The notes under the pieces: model-generated
Seen by the model: the letters and a program-made list of their open reading frames with translations, nothing else
Told to the model about the DNA's origin: nothing
Databases searched by the model: none
Position numbers and translations under genes: made by a program
Origin: JBBDYH01 sp040901795
GTDB taxonomy: Bacteria; Planctomycetota; Planctomycetia; Pirellulales; JALHPA01
Assembly: GCA_040901795.1 (NCBI GenBank)
Contig: JBBDYH010000167.1
Coordinates: 124,001-188,000, forward strand
Reading direction: 5' to 3'
DNA: 64,000 nt
Shown here: piece by piece, positions 1 to 7,828 of the stretch
How the letters are laid out: each line of letters begins with the position of its first letter
How positions within the stretch are numbered: position 1 is the first letter of the stretch

Positions 1-2
1 TT

Positions 3-278
3 CTGTCCTCGCTTAATCCCGGCAGCATTAGTGTTCTCAACCGATACTCGCCGGGTTACCAGATCTCAGAGATGGTTACGAGTACCGACAAATATGCGAG
101 ACCGTCGATGATTGGCGTGACTGAAGAAGTTGCCAGGCGACGTGCGAGAGACTTTGAGGAGCGTGCCGTGTCGCTGCGCCACTTTGAGGAAGTTTCGAAC
201 ATGTGCCTGGCGCTTATCGCGGGCGGTCTGGCGGGTATCGTTGCCTCTCTTCTCATTCGTCAAAAGCCCGAGAAATAG
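3..278 (+). CDS. C-terminal part of a membrane protein, cut by the left edge
   Basis: The reading frame is open from the first bases of the window to the stop at 276-278, so the ATG at 72 is probably internal and the gene starts outside. The visible 91 residues have a charged stretch (about residues 42-60, rich in Arg and Glu) followed by one hydrophobic segment near the end (LALIAGGLAGIVASLLI) and a basic tail, so the protein probably ends in a single membrane anchor. I do not recognise the family. The next gene begins 2 bp after the stop, so the two are probably co-transcribed and translationally linked. Confidence 0.55.
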   Translation: MSSLNPGSISVLNRYSPGYQISEMVTSTDKYARPSMIGVTEEVARRRARDFEERAVSLRHFEEVSNMCLALIAGGLAGIVASLLIRQKPEK

Positions 279-280
279 CC

Positions 281-841
281 ATGTCGTTCTCGATTAAGTG
301 GCTGCTCTGTGCGGTGGCATTTATCGCGGTAAGCCTCGCTGCATTACTGAACGCAAACGAGTTGTGGCGTATCGGCTGCCGCAGTGCCGTCGTGCTTACG
401 GTGCTGATAGCAATTGCCGGAGCCTTGTGGTCAAGTGGCAAATCACGGGCGTTCTACGGTGGATATGTGCTTTTTGCGCTTGCCTTCTACACGAATCTCT
501 TCGGTGATCAGTCTGAATTCATTACGGGAAATGCTCTTACAGCGATTCACCAGAGCTTGTTCGAGCCCACAAGCGAAACAGTAACCGGCTCGTTCCATCC
601 CGTGTCCTATAATGGCGACGTGCTGACGGTAATCCATCAAAAGGACAGCACGTTACTCGTCACTGCGATTCGCCCAAAGCGCCTAGAGTTTCTTGGAGTC
701 GGGCATGCAATCTTCTCGGTGGCTTGGGGTGTGATCGGCGGCTACGTGGCTATGGGGTTCTATTCGCGCCGCGAGAGTAAGATGCCCTTCTCGTCGATGC
801 GGGCTATTGCAGCGGATCCCCAGACTACGCTATTGCCATAG
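281..841 (+). CDS. hypothetical membrane protein, 186 aa
   Basis: The start at ATG 281 was chosen over an upstream in-frame ATG because it lies 2 bp after the previous stop and gives a hydrophobic N-terminus directly. About four hydrophobic segments can be seen: residues 4-22, 32-50, 57-75, and one near 150-170 before a basic C-terminus. The middle part (residues 80-140) is polar and probably faces one side of the membrane. No motif points to an enzyme or known transporter. It is most likely the second gene of a small operon of membrane proteins of unknown role. Confidence 0.6.
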   Translation: MSFSIKWLLCAVAFIAVSLAALLNANELWRIGCRSAVVLTVLIAIAGALWSSGKSRAFYGGYVLFALAFYTNLFGDQSEFITGNALTAIHQSLFEPTSETVTGSFHPVSYNGDVLTVIHQKDSTLLVTAIRPKRLEFLGVGHAIFSVAWGVIGGYVAMGFYSRRESKMPFSSMRAIAADPQTTLLP

Positions 842-877
842 CTGCGCGACATGGCCAAATGTTTTTGTTCCATCCTC

Positions 878-920
878 TTGACAGCTAGCCACAGTTGTGG
901 TCAACTGGCTACAGTTGTGG
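878..920 (+). promoter_or_regulatory. tandem BlaI/MecI-type operator upstream of the repressor gene
   Basis: Two dyads are visible: CCACAGTTGTGG at 889-900 (perfect arms around GT) and CTACAGTTGTGG at 909-920. Both match the xACAnnTGTx pattern recognised by BlaI/MecI repressors, and their centres are 20 bp apart, two helical turns, so two dimers could bind one face of the DNA. TTGACA at 878-883 could serve as a -35 box overlapped by the first site. The repressor gene begins 20 bp downstream, which fits autoregulation. Confidence 0.75.
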
Positions 921-939
921 CCAGCGGAGGATTTTCCGG

Positions 940-1332
940 ATGACGCGCGAGCTGCAAATCTCGGACGCCGAATGGGCCGTGATGGAGCCGATCTGGGCGG
1001 TCGGCGCCTGCACGGCGGCGGAGGTCATCAAGCAGCGCCGGGCGACGCACGACTGGAATCACAGCACGATCCGTACGCTCTTGGCGCGGCTGGTCGAAAA
1101 GGGGGCGCTGGCGTATGACGTCGACGGATCGCGGTATATCTACCGAGCTGCCGTCTCGCGGCAGCGATGCGTGCGGCAGGAAAGCCGCTCATTCTTGGAG
1201 AAGGCTTTCGGCGGCGACGTCGCGGCGCTCTTGGCACATTTCGTCTCCGAAGCGTCGCTGGATCGGGAGCAGATCGAACAACTCCGCCAGTTGCTCGCTC
1301 AGAAGAAGAATCCCAAGGAGAAACGGACATGA
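940..1332 (+). CDS. BlaI/MecI-family transcriptional repressor
   Basis: The 130-aa protein has the usual length and layout of the family: an N-terminal winged helix (residues 1-75, with ISDAEWAVMEPIW, a recognition helix in NHSTIRTLLARLVEKG, and a wing around DVDGSRYIY) and a C-terminal dimerisation part (FGGDVAALLAHFV). Such repressors bind ACAnnTGT dyads and are released when a BlaR1-type M56 peptidase triggers their cleavage. Start ATG 940 follows GGAGG at 925-929; a further upstream GTG start would cover the operator. It overlaps the M56 gene remnant by 4 bp, the classic blaI-blaR1 arrangement, but the partner is broken here. Confidence 0.9.
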   Translation: MTRELQISDAEWAVMEPIWAVGACTAAEVIKQRRATHDWNHSTIRTLLARLVEKGALAYDVDGSRYIYRAAVSRQRCVRQESRSFLEKAFGGDVAALLAHFVSEASLDREQIEQLRQLLAQKKNPKEKRT

Positions 1333-1590
1333 TCACGCTGCTCGACTCCATCGGTCCGGCGATCTGGCGAGCCTCCTGGCAAGCGGCGGCACTGGCGCTG
1401 TTGGTCCTTTTGCTGTTGCGGTGCTTGGGCGAACGCCTGTCGCCGCGGTGGCGCTTTTGGTTGGGGGGTCGTGGTGGTGCGGCTGCTGGCCGTGACGACG
1501 CCCGCCAGCCCCTGGAGCGCGTTCAATCTGGTCCGCTGGAGTTCTGAGGCGAGCGCGACGGTGATGAGCCGATGCTCTTTCGTCGCGTAA
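1329..1590 (+). pseudogene. BlaR1-type M56 peptidase remnant, frameshifted and truncated
   Basis: The frame begins like an M56 family sensor, with a membrane segment (ALALLVLLLLRCL) and the conserved SPRWRFWL stretch. At a run of six G (1463-1468) the reading frame is lost; a one-base shift restores plausible family sequence (VVVVRLLAVTTP, then SPWSAFNL) until a stop at 1588-1590. The zinc-binding HExxH region and everything after it are missing, and the following 500 bp are repeat-like. An intact family member is several hundred residues long. The gene is therefore probably dead, leaving the repressor without its sensor. Confidence 0.75.
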
Positions 1591-2090
1591 ACCTTACCTA
1601 CCCTGGTGCATCCACAGTGACCCGCTACGGGGCCGTCCCGGCCGAGATCGTCCGCATTGGTAGTGCTGTTCGTCGAAATCGGTAGCCGTTCGCATCTCCT
1701 TTGTCGTGCTCGACGGGGCGAGACGGCGTTGTCGGTGGCTGCGACACTGGCAATTTCGGGGCAGTTGGGCTGATTAGGTTCCTGGTGGGTAAAGACGGCT
1801 CCGCCGGCACAAGGCCGGCGGTGGCCGGGACGAGGGCGATCGTAGATCGCATTCTGGTTGGCAATCACCGCTCCGCCCCGGCAAGCGGGGCGGTGGGCGT
1901 GGAGGGGCAGTTGGTTTAGAGGATGGATGGAGGAATCGTGTCGCCCCGCCGGGGCTATTGTGGATTGTTTGGGGACTGGTTCCGGGCCCTGACGGACCCG
2001 GCTATTGAATGCCGGCCCGTCCGAGCCTGAGGAAGTACGAAGGACGAGAGGCGATGAACGCGTGGTGTCCTCCGATGGTGTTCACGTCCA
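1591..2090. repeat. intergenic block of GC-rich palindromic repeats
   Basis: No convincing gene is seen. The block holds imperfect hairpins such as CCGCCGGC..GGCCGGCGG near 1800-1830 and CCGCTCCGCCCC..GGGGCGGTGGG near 1868-1896, plus phrases such as cgccccgccggggc that recur in other intergenic parts of the window. It looks like a cluster of degenerate interspersed repeats that may have invaded the tail of the M56 gene. Confidence 0.5.
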
Positions 2091-2288
2091 TCATCGCCAC
2101 CATGCGATGATCGAGACGAGGACGAATAAGATGGCAATGGCCAAGACGAACATCGGGGCGTTGAGCCAGTGGGGAAAGGCGCCAAAGGCCAGATGCCACA
2201 GAAACGCGCTCAGGTCTTGCCGCTCGCGCGGTGGCCGCTCCGGATTCGTGGGCTTCGTCTGCGGCGCTTCGTACGGGTTGTCATCCAT
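2091..2288 (-). CDS. small NPY-motif membrane protein, 65 aa
   Basis: The protein starts MDDNPYEAPQT, the short NPY-x-AP signature found at the N-terminus of many planctomycete membrane proteins. A proline-rich linker follows, then one hydrophobic segment near the C-terminus (APMFVLAIAILFVLVSIIAWW). The signature is a family clue, not a function; it probably marks an N-terminal cytoplasmic tail. Neighbouring sequence on both sides is repetitive, so the gene appears to stand alone. Confidence 0.75.
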   Translation of the reverse strand: MDDNPYEAPQTKPTNPERPPRERQDLSAFLWHLAFGAFPHWLNAPMFVLAIAILFVLVSIIAWWR

Positions 2289-2766
2289 GGCGGGCTATTC
2301 TAGCGGATTAGCAGCAGAATCGTTGTGCTTCAGAGCAATGTGGGCTCCATCGTACGCCGCACCTGAGTGATCGACCCCACATTGATCCACAGGTTGCCTG
2401 AAGATGAACAATGCCGGCCCTCCGGGCCTAGGCGCGCCTAGGGTGCTGCCTCCCGTGGGCTGGCGCCCACGGCTAGAAAATGTCGGCCCGTCCGGGCCTG
2501 AGGTGCGCTCAAGGCGAAGTGCAAAAGTCCCATGGAATGGGGCTGGTGGCAGGTTAATGGCGCTCTGGCCCCGGCATAAAATGCCGGGGCTAGGGAAAAG
2601 ACATGACGGGTCGTGAACGACCCTGGAATGGCGCGTTGACGAATTTGGCCTTGCGCGCCGCGAAACGGCGCACGGGTTGTGGCTAATACATTGGGGCTTG
2701 ACCTTACACTTGAGTACAACGTCGATAATAGCGAACTGCCAAGCAACTTCTCAGGAGAGCCACGCG
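2289..2766. repeat. intergenic block with interspersed repeats
   Basis: No gene recognised. Several related short hairpins occur: atgccggccctccgggcc near 2411, cccgtgggctggcgcccacgg near 2453, ggcccgtccgggcc near 2484, and ccccggcataaaatgccgggg at 2571-2591. The phrase cggcccgtccg.gcctgagg occurs both near 2013 and near 2484. An AGGAGAG Shine-Dalgarno element (about 2752) belongs to the next gene. Confidence 0.5.
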
Positions 2767-3546
2767 ATGAAGTACATCTCCACTGAAGATCCCCTTGCCG
2801 TGGCCGCCGTCGAAGCAATTCACAGCGGCAATATCGAGGCACTCCAGCGGTTGCTCGCCGAGAACCCTTCTTTGGCCACCGTGCGTCTGGGAGGCGCCAC
2901 GAGCTTCAACCCGTGCGAAATGTCGCGGACGCTCTTGCACGTGGTCACGGATTGGCCCGGCCACTATCCCAACGGCCCGGCGACCGTGGCCGCACTTGTG
3001 GCCGCCGGCGCCGACGTGAATGCCCGATTCGAAGGACCACACACAGAGACGCCGCTGCATTGGGCGGCAAGCAGCGACGACGTCGCCGTCTTGGATGCGC
3101 TTTTGGATCAGGGGGCGGATATCGAAGCGCCCGGCGCGGTCATCGGCGGCGGAACTCCGATCGCCGACGCGGCCGCCTTCGGCCAATGGAACGCCGCAAA
3201 ACGACTCGTCGAGCGGGGCGCAAAGACTTCGCTCTGGGAAGCGGCCGCGCTTGGCCTCATGGACCGGGTCGAACAACACTTTGCCGGAAAGCCCCTGGAG
3301 CCATGGTCGCCTCGTCCTTCACAACCGGCGGACGCCGCGCCGGATGAGGTGACGCACGCCTTTTGGTGTGCTTGTCACGGTGGACAGCAACAAGTCGCCG
3401 AATTCCTGTTACCGCGCGGCGCTGATATCAATTGGGTTGGCTATGACAATTTGACTCCACTGGGCGCCGCGAGACGCACTGGCGCCAATGCCCTGGTCGC
3501 CTGGCTGATCCACCGTGGCGCCAAGACGACCGAGGAATTGTGTTGA
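2767..3546 (+). CDS. ankyrin-repeat protein, 259 aa
   Basis: Ankyrin repeats span most of the protein: units containing TLLHVVTDWPG, ALVAAGADVNARFEG, TPLHWAASSDDVAVLDALLDQGADIEA, TPIADAAAFGQWNAAKRLVERGA and a C-terminal unit with FLLPRGADINWVGYDNLTPLGAARRTGA. Such repeats bind partner proteins, and nothing else is fused to them. There is no signal peptide with this start, so it is probably cytoplasmic. Start ATG 2767 was chosen because of the AGGAGAG element about 8 bp upstream; a longer in-frame extension to 2677 is open but runs through repeat-like DNA. The partner is unknown. Confidence 0.85.
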   Translation: MKYISTEDPLAVAAVEAIHSGNIEALQRLLAENPSLATVRLGGATSFNPCEMSRTLLHVVTDWPGHYPNGPATVAALVAAGADVNARFEGPHTETPLHWAASSDDVAVLDALLDQGADIEAPGAVIGGGTPIADAAAFGQWNAAKRLVERGAKTSLWEAAALGLMDRVEQHFAGKPLEPWSPRPSQPADAAPDEVTHAFWCACHGGQQQVAEFLLPRGADINWVGYDNLTPLGAARRTGANALVAWLIHRGAKTTEELC

Positions 3547-3833
3547 CCGGCCGGCGGCTGCCTTCGGCGCCCACAGGGAGAGGACCGGCTACGAAATTAT
3601 GCGCTTGAGATGGAAACGATGTCTCCGTGCTGGCGGACATCAACTTCGGCCCTGACGGATCTGATTGCGGAAACTTCTGCATCATCAACAATTACTCCAC
3701 GGATCATTACAACTGCTCTAACCGGACCAAAACGCGGTTTTCCGTCTGGTTCGCTCGAGGCCTTTTTCGAGACGTATTTCGTTGGAGATAGGTTTGAGTA
3801 GGAAACTCAAACCCTTCGTTCAACGGCGTCACC

Positions 3834-5567
3834 GTGAAACAACTGGCCTTACTTCTGCTGCTAACGGTCTGTGCCCCGGTCGGCGCTATTGAGATCGCGG
3901 GACGTGATCAGCACGGTGTCGAATTCAATCCAGCGGTTTGTGCCGAGGACCGATTCACGGTCGTGGCCTTTCTCAACGCTGGCTGCCCGTTGGGTAGATT
4001 CTACGCGAACCGACTCAATGAACTGCAGGACAAGTATCCCGATGTGTGCTTTGTCGGCGTGAACGCAAACGAGGGCGATACCTACGAAGATTGGGCCGAG
4101 TTCGGGAAGCGTCTCCGGTTTCCCATGGTGAAGGACGGCATCGCGGCTGATCAACTCGGTGCGACACGGTCGCCGGAAGTGTTTTTGCTCGATCACCACA
4201 AGGTGATCTACCAAGGCGCGATCGACGATCAATACATGCCGGGCATCCACTCCCGATCCGCCACCCGACACTACCTCGACGAAGCTCTGACGGAAGCCGT
4301 CAACGGCCAGCCAGTCTCAATCCCGAAGACCGAGGCGAGTGGCTGCCGCATCGAGCGCCCGAAGAAAGTGAAGCCCGGCCCTGTTACCTACTCCGACGTT
4401 GCCCCTATTTTTTATCGAAGGTGCGCCGAGTGTCACCGTCCCGGCCAATCCGCTTCGTTTTCGTTGCTGAGCTACCGAGATGCCGCCGGCTGGTCCGAAA
4501 CGATCCGAGACGTGCTGCTGGAGAAGCGAATGCCGCCTTGGGGCGCTGATCCGCGATATGGCCATTTCGCGAACGACCGCTCACTGACGGTCGAGGAACG
4601 CCGGCTGATTTTCGAATGGCTTGACGCGGAGTGTCCGCAAGGCGATCCAGCCTTGCAGCCGACGCCCCCAAAGTTTGCAAGCGGCTGGACCATCAAGCCT
4701 GATCTCGTGCTGGAGGCGCCGAAGTTCACGGTGCCGAAGGAAGGCTTGTTGGATTACCAAGAATATACCCTTACGCTCGGGCACGGATCCGACATCTGGA
4801 TCAAAGCTGCCGAGGTCATGCCGGGCAATCGTGCTGTCGTCCATCATGCAGGGCTGCGGATCGTCCCGCCTAATGCTGAGCCGGGGCGATATTACTTCCA
4901 GAAGGACTTCTCAGACGACTTTCTGGCGATGTACATTCCGGGCAACACGTCGATGACACTGCCACCGGGCTTCGCGAAGCGCATTCCGGCGGGCTGGAAC
5001 ATCGTCCTTTCCATCCATTACGTGCCGACCGGCGAAGAAACCGATGACCAGACGAGCGTCGGGTTCACGTTGACGGACAAGCCGGCATTCCAGATCGCCA
5101 CTCAATGCCTGGCGCCCGAGCCATTCGAGTTGCAGCCTGGCGAAGTGCGAACCGTGGTACAAGAGCGGGTCATCGATCGGGAATTCTTGCTGATGGCCTT
5201 GTACCCGCACATGCACCTACGTGGCAAGTCGATGCTGTTCGAGGCGACGTACCCGGACGGCAAGCACGAAGTGCTGCTGAACGTGCCCGACTACGACTTC
5301 GAGTGGCAACATCGGTATGTGCTGGCGAAGCCGAAGGTCCTGCCGATCGGGACGACGCTTCGCTGCACGGCGGTCTACGACAACTCCGCGGCCAACAAGA
5401 GAAACCCCGACGCAACCGCCCTGGTCAAGGCAGGCGAGCGGACTGAGGACGAAATGTTCCTGGGCATCTTTGAGTTTGCCCAACCACTTCCTCAAACACG
5501 TTCGTCCGTCCTCGCCTACGTCGGCGTAGCGATCGCGGTGTTGTTCCTGATCTGGAGAAAACGATGA
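3834..5567 (+). CDS. redoxin - cytochrome c - copper monooxygenase-like fusion, 577 aa
   Basis: A signal peptide (residues 1-18) is followed by three modules. Residues 20-150 form a thioredoxin/AhpC-like domain with one cysteine in the active-site position (NAGCPLGRFY, not CxxC). Residues 180-270 carry a heme c motif, CAECH (C197, C200, H201). Residues 300-540 resemble the type II copper ascorbate-dependent monooxygenase fold (PHM/DBM-like), with H337-H338 in VVHHAG, IHYVPTG, and H459/H461 in YPHMHLRGK as likely copper ligands. A membrane anchor (VLAYVGVAIAVLFLIW) ends the protein. It is probably an outward-facing electron-transfer enzyme; the substrate is unknown. Start is GTG 3834 without a strong Shine-Dalgarno. 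The next gene overlaps by 4 bp. Confidence 0.85.
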   Translation: MKQLALLLLLTVCAPVGAIEIAGRDQHGVEFNPAVCAEDRFTVVAFLNAGCPLGRFYANRLNELQDKYPDVCFVGVNANEGDTYEDWAEFGKRLRFPMVKDGIAADQLGATRSPEVFLLDHHKVIYQGAIDDQYMPGIHSRSATRHYLDEALTEAVNGQPVSIPKTEASGCRIERPKKVKPGPVTYSDVAPIFYRRCAECHRPGQSASFSLLSYRDAAGWSETIRDVLLEKRMPPWGADPRYGHFANDRSLTVEERRLIFEWLDAECPQGDPALQPTPPKFASGWTIKPDLVLEAPKFTVPKEGLLDYQEYTLTLGHGSDIWIKAAEVMPGNRAVVHHAGLRIVPPNAEPGRYYFQKDFSDDFLAMYIPGNTSMTLPPGFAKRIPAGWNIVLSIHYVPTGEETDDQTSVGFTLTDKPAFQIATQCLAPEPFELQPGEVRTVVQERVIDREFLLMALYPHMHLRGKSMLFEATYPDGKHEVLLNVPDYDFEWQHRYVLAKPKVLPIGTTLRCTAVYDNSAANKRNPDATALVKAGERTEDEMFLGIFEFAQPLPQTRSSVLAYVGVAIAVLFLIWRKR

Positions 5568-5767
5568 AAGTGGTTTGGAAGCTCCTATCCTGTGCGCTGC
5601 TATTGATGATCGGAGTGTTCTACGTATTAGTGGCACTGTCACCGCGGGGGGTGTCGCCTGAACAGCAGAGCATTCAGAAGATCGCTGAGAGCACCGGCCG
5701 CTCGGTGGACGAGGTACGAGAGTCGTTGCACAAGTATGGCGACTGGCCGCCAGGTTACAGGCGTTAA
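5564..5767 (+). CDS. small single-pass membrane protein, 67 aa
   Basis: Its ATG overlaps the stop of the redox fusion gene (ATGA at 5564-5567) and a GGAG lies 9 bp upstream, so it is translationally coupled to it. One hydrophobic helix (residues 5-27, LLSCALLLMIGVFYVLVAL) is followed by a short polar domain (QSIQKIAESTGRSVDEVRESLHKYGDW) that looks like a small helical pair. No family recognised; given the coupling it may be an accessory or assembly subunit of the upstream enzyme. Confidence 0.65.
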   Translation: MKVVWKLLSCALLLMIGVFYVLVALSPRGVSPEQQSIQKIAESTGRSVDEVRESLHKYGDWPPGYRR

Positions 5768-5871
5768 GAGGGTGGCACTAAGCGTGCTCGAGCCGCGACG
5801 TTTTTGCAGACCGCCCCGGTCTGGAACGACTCTTGCGGGTTACGGAACGGACAACGAATAACTTCGGTACT

Positions 5872-6196
5872 TCAAGGCGCGACAGAGAGATTTTGAACAG
5901 GAGTTAACAGAAAACGGAGGATCGGAATCACCGCTTCAACCGCTTTGACCTCCACGAGCAAGCACCGATTGACCAACAAGTCGAATTTGAGAGCCACGGT
6001 CTTTTGAAACTGTTTGTAGCGAACGATCACGTCGGACTGGTTTTCGACTCGATGACCGCGAATCCCGAGCTCCATCGTCAGGCGCCATTCGTAGACCGAT
6101 TCGCTGCAGGCCTGGCCCTTTGTCCTTGTGCACTTCAATGGCGGCGCCGATACAATCGTGGGTTATTCCAGAGGCTTGGGTGAAAAGCCGATGCAT
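5872..6196 (-). pseudogene. GxxExxY-family gene, frameshifted and truncated
   Basis: Reading from 6196 downward, the N-terminus matches the GxxExxY family (GAAIEVHKDKGPGL). The frame then shifts, and the expected continuation appears in the other frame: ESVYEWRLTMELGIRGHRV, then VALKFDLLVNRCLLVEVKAVEAVIPI. The normal C-terminal part (an LLTYL..G..VGLLINF-like end) is missing. Intact members are about 125 aa, often sit near mobile or repeat DNA, and have no firmly assigned function. One frameshift plus loss of the end argue that this copy is dead. Confidence 0.75.
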
Positions 6197-6508
6197 GGGA
6201 AGGTCGTTGACAACCGAGAAGACAGAGGAAACAGAGACTTTCTACGCTGTTGTCTCCGTTGCCTCCTGTTCTTTCAATCCCTGATGGTGCACCGCCTCCC
6301 GCCAAATGGGGAAGTTAATTCTCGGTCATTCCTAACCGACTTGCCTGTTCGAATTCACCACGGACAATCCTGATGCAATCGATAGTCGGGTGCAGGCAGA
6401 TCGACCGCCGGCTTCGAGCCGAGGTGAACCACCGTCACCAGGGATTGTCCTCTCGCTGGGATCACAGGACAGGCTTGGTGCGCGAGAACCGGGAAGACTG
6501 GGCGACTC
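6197..6508. other. intergenic stretch without recognisable gene
   Basis: I see no supported gene here. The part 6205-6285 contains an imperfect inverted pair built from gaggaaacagagac and gtctccgttgcctc, of the type common between genes in this window. The last 100 bp presumably hold the promoter of the MFS gene, but no convincing -35/-10 pair stands out. Confidence 0.4.
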
Positions 6509-7828
6509 ATGACGCGAAAAGCACTGGCGGTAGACACATATCGCTCGCAGCGCGGGGAAGGGCTGATCCTGTTCATCCTGGCGGCTGTCCAATTCACGAC
6601 CATCGTCGACTTCATGATCGTGATGCCGCTGGGCCCGCAGCTCATGCGCACCCTCGAGATCGGACCAGCCAGGTTTGGCTTGATTGTCTCCTCGTACACC
6701 TTCGCCGCGGGAGTCGCCGGGTTAGTCGCCTCGTCAATCATTGACCGCTTCGCCCGTCGCACGACTTTCGTGGTTCTTTACGCAGGATTTCTCCTGGGCA
6801 CATTGCTTTGCGCATTTGCCCCCAGCTACCATGCGCTGGTGGCCGCTCGCGTCCTGACCGGCGCCTTTGGTGGCATTCTCGGCGGAATGGCGATGGCCAT
6901 TATCGGTGACGTTTTTCCCGAGAATCGGCGCGGTCGAGCTACCGGCTGGCTGATGACCGGCTTTTCGCTAGCCTCCGTGGCCGGAGTGCCGTTGGGGCTC
7001 TTCCTTGGAACCAATTACGGCTGGCAGATACCGTTCGTCGCCTTGGCGATTGGGGGAATCCCAGCCCTTCTGCTCGCACCGCTTGCCCTTCCGCCGTTGA
7101 GCGCGCATGTGGGTAAGGTGCACTCCCATCCAATTCGTTCCTTGGTTGAGACCTTTTGGGAAGCCAATCATCTGAGGGCCTTCGCTCTCATTGTGGTCTT
7201 GATGATTGGCAGCTTTACAGTCTTTCCTTACCTCAGCCCTTATCTTGTCGCGAACGTCGGCATGACCGAGCACGAACTTCCGCTCGTCTATATCGCCGGT
7301 GGAGGGCTCTCGCTGTTTGCGGCGCCGATCGTTGGCCGGCTCGCCGATCGGTTTGGCAAACTGACGGTTTTCCGGCTGATTGCGCCCGCTTCCGCCTTGT
7401 TGCTACTAGCGATTACGCACTTACCACCGGCGTCCACCGTCATCGCGATCGCCGTATTTGGTGCGCTCATGGTCTGTAACGTCGGCCGCATGATTCCGGC
7501 CATGGCCATGGTCACCAGCAGCGTCGAACCCCGCCGCCGCGGCGCATTTCTGAGCGCGAATTCCTCGGTGCAGCATATCGCCTGCGGCTGTGGCGCGTAC
7601 CTTGGCGGAATGATCGTCTCGCAATCGGCCGACGGCCAACTTCGGCACTTTGGCGCCGTTGGTTGGATTGCCGCCGCATCGACACTCCTCAGTCTATGGT
7701 TGGCCGGTCGAGTGCGTATGGCTGAGCAGGCCCCAGTCTCCGCGGAGGAGATGAGTCTCGCCGCCGCAGCCGAAGCGGAGGCCGATGCCGGCGAGCCGCT
7801 CCTAGGCTACACTGCTACGCCGGACTGA
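6509..7828 (+). CDS. MFS transporter of the DHA1 (arabinose-efflux-like) type
   Basis: The 439-aa protein shows about 12 hydrophobic segments and the family's signature loops: SSIIDRFARRTTFV after helix 2 (motif A-like) and GRLADRFGKLTVF between helices 8 and 9. The first helix reads FILAAVQFTTIVDFMIVMPLGPQL, typical of drug/metabolite proton antiporters of the AraJ/YdhP kind. The substrate cannot be told from sequence. The polar, Ala/Glu-rich C-terminal tail (about 35 residues) is cytoplasmic. It converges on the UDP-glucose dehydrogenase gene with a 14-bp overlap of the 3' ends and no terminator between them. Confidence 0.88.
   Translation: MTRKALAVDTYRSQRGEGLILFILAAVQFTTIVDFMIVMPLGPQLMRTLEIGPARFGLIVSSYTFAAGVAGLVASSIIDRFARRTTFVVLYAGFLLGTLLCAFAPSYHALVAARVLTGAFGGILGGMAMAIIGDVFPENRRGRATGWLMTGFSLASVAGVPLGLFLGTNYGWQIPFVALAIGGIPALLLAPLALPPLSAHVGKVHSHPIRSLVETFWEANHLRAFALIVVLMIGSFTVFPYLSPYLVANVGMTEHELPLVYIAGGGLSLFAAPIVGRLADRFGKLTVFRLIAPASALLLLAITHLPPASTVIAIAVFGALMVCNVGRMIPAMAMVTSSVEPRRRGAFLSANSSVQHIACGCGAYLGGMIVSQSADGQLRHFGAVGWIAAASTLLSLWLAGRVRMAEQAPVSAEEMSLAAAAEAEADAGEPLLGYTATPD

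Noticed and set aside
3610..3801. Small open frame on the plus strand between the ankyrin gene and the redox fusion gene.
   Set aside because: No Shine-Dalgarno, low-complexity Thr/Ser content and no family features. A neighbouring frame (from about 3609 to 3789) reads slightly more protein-like (VLADINFGPDGSDCGNF) but has no start codon; at most it is a gene remnant.
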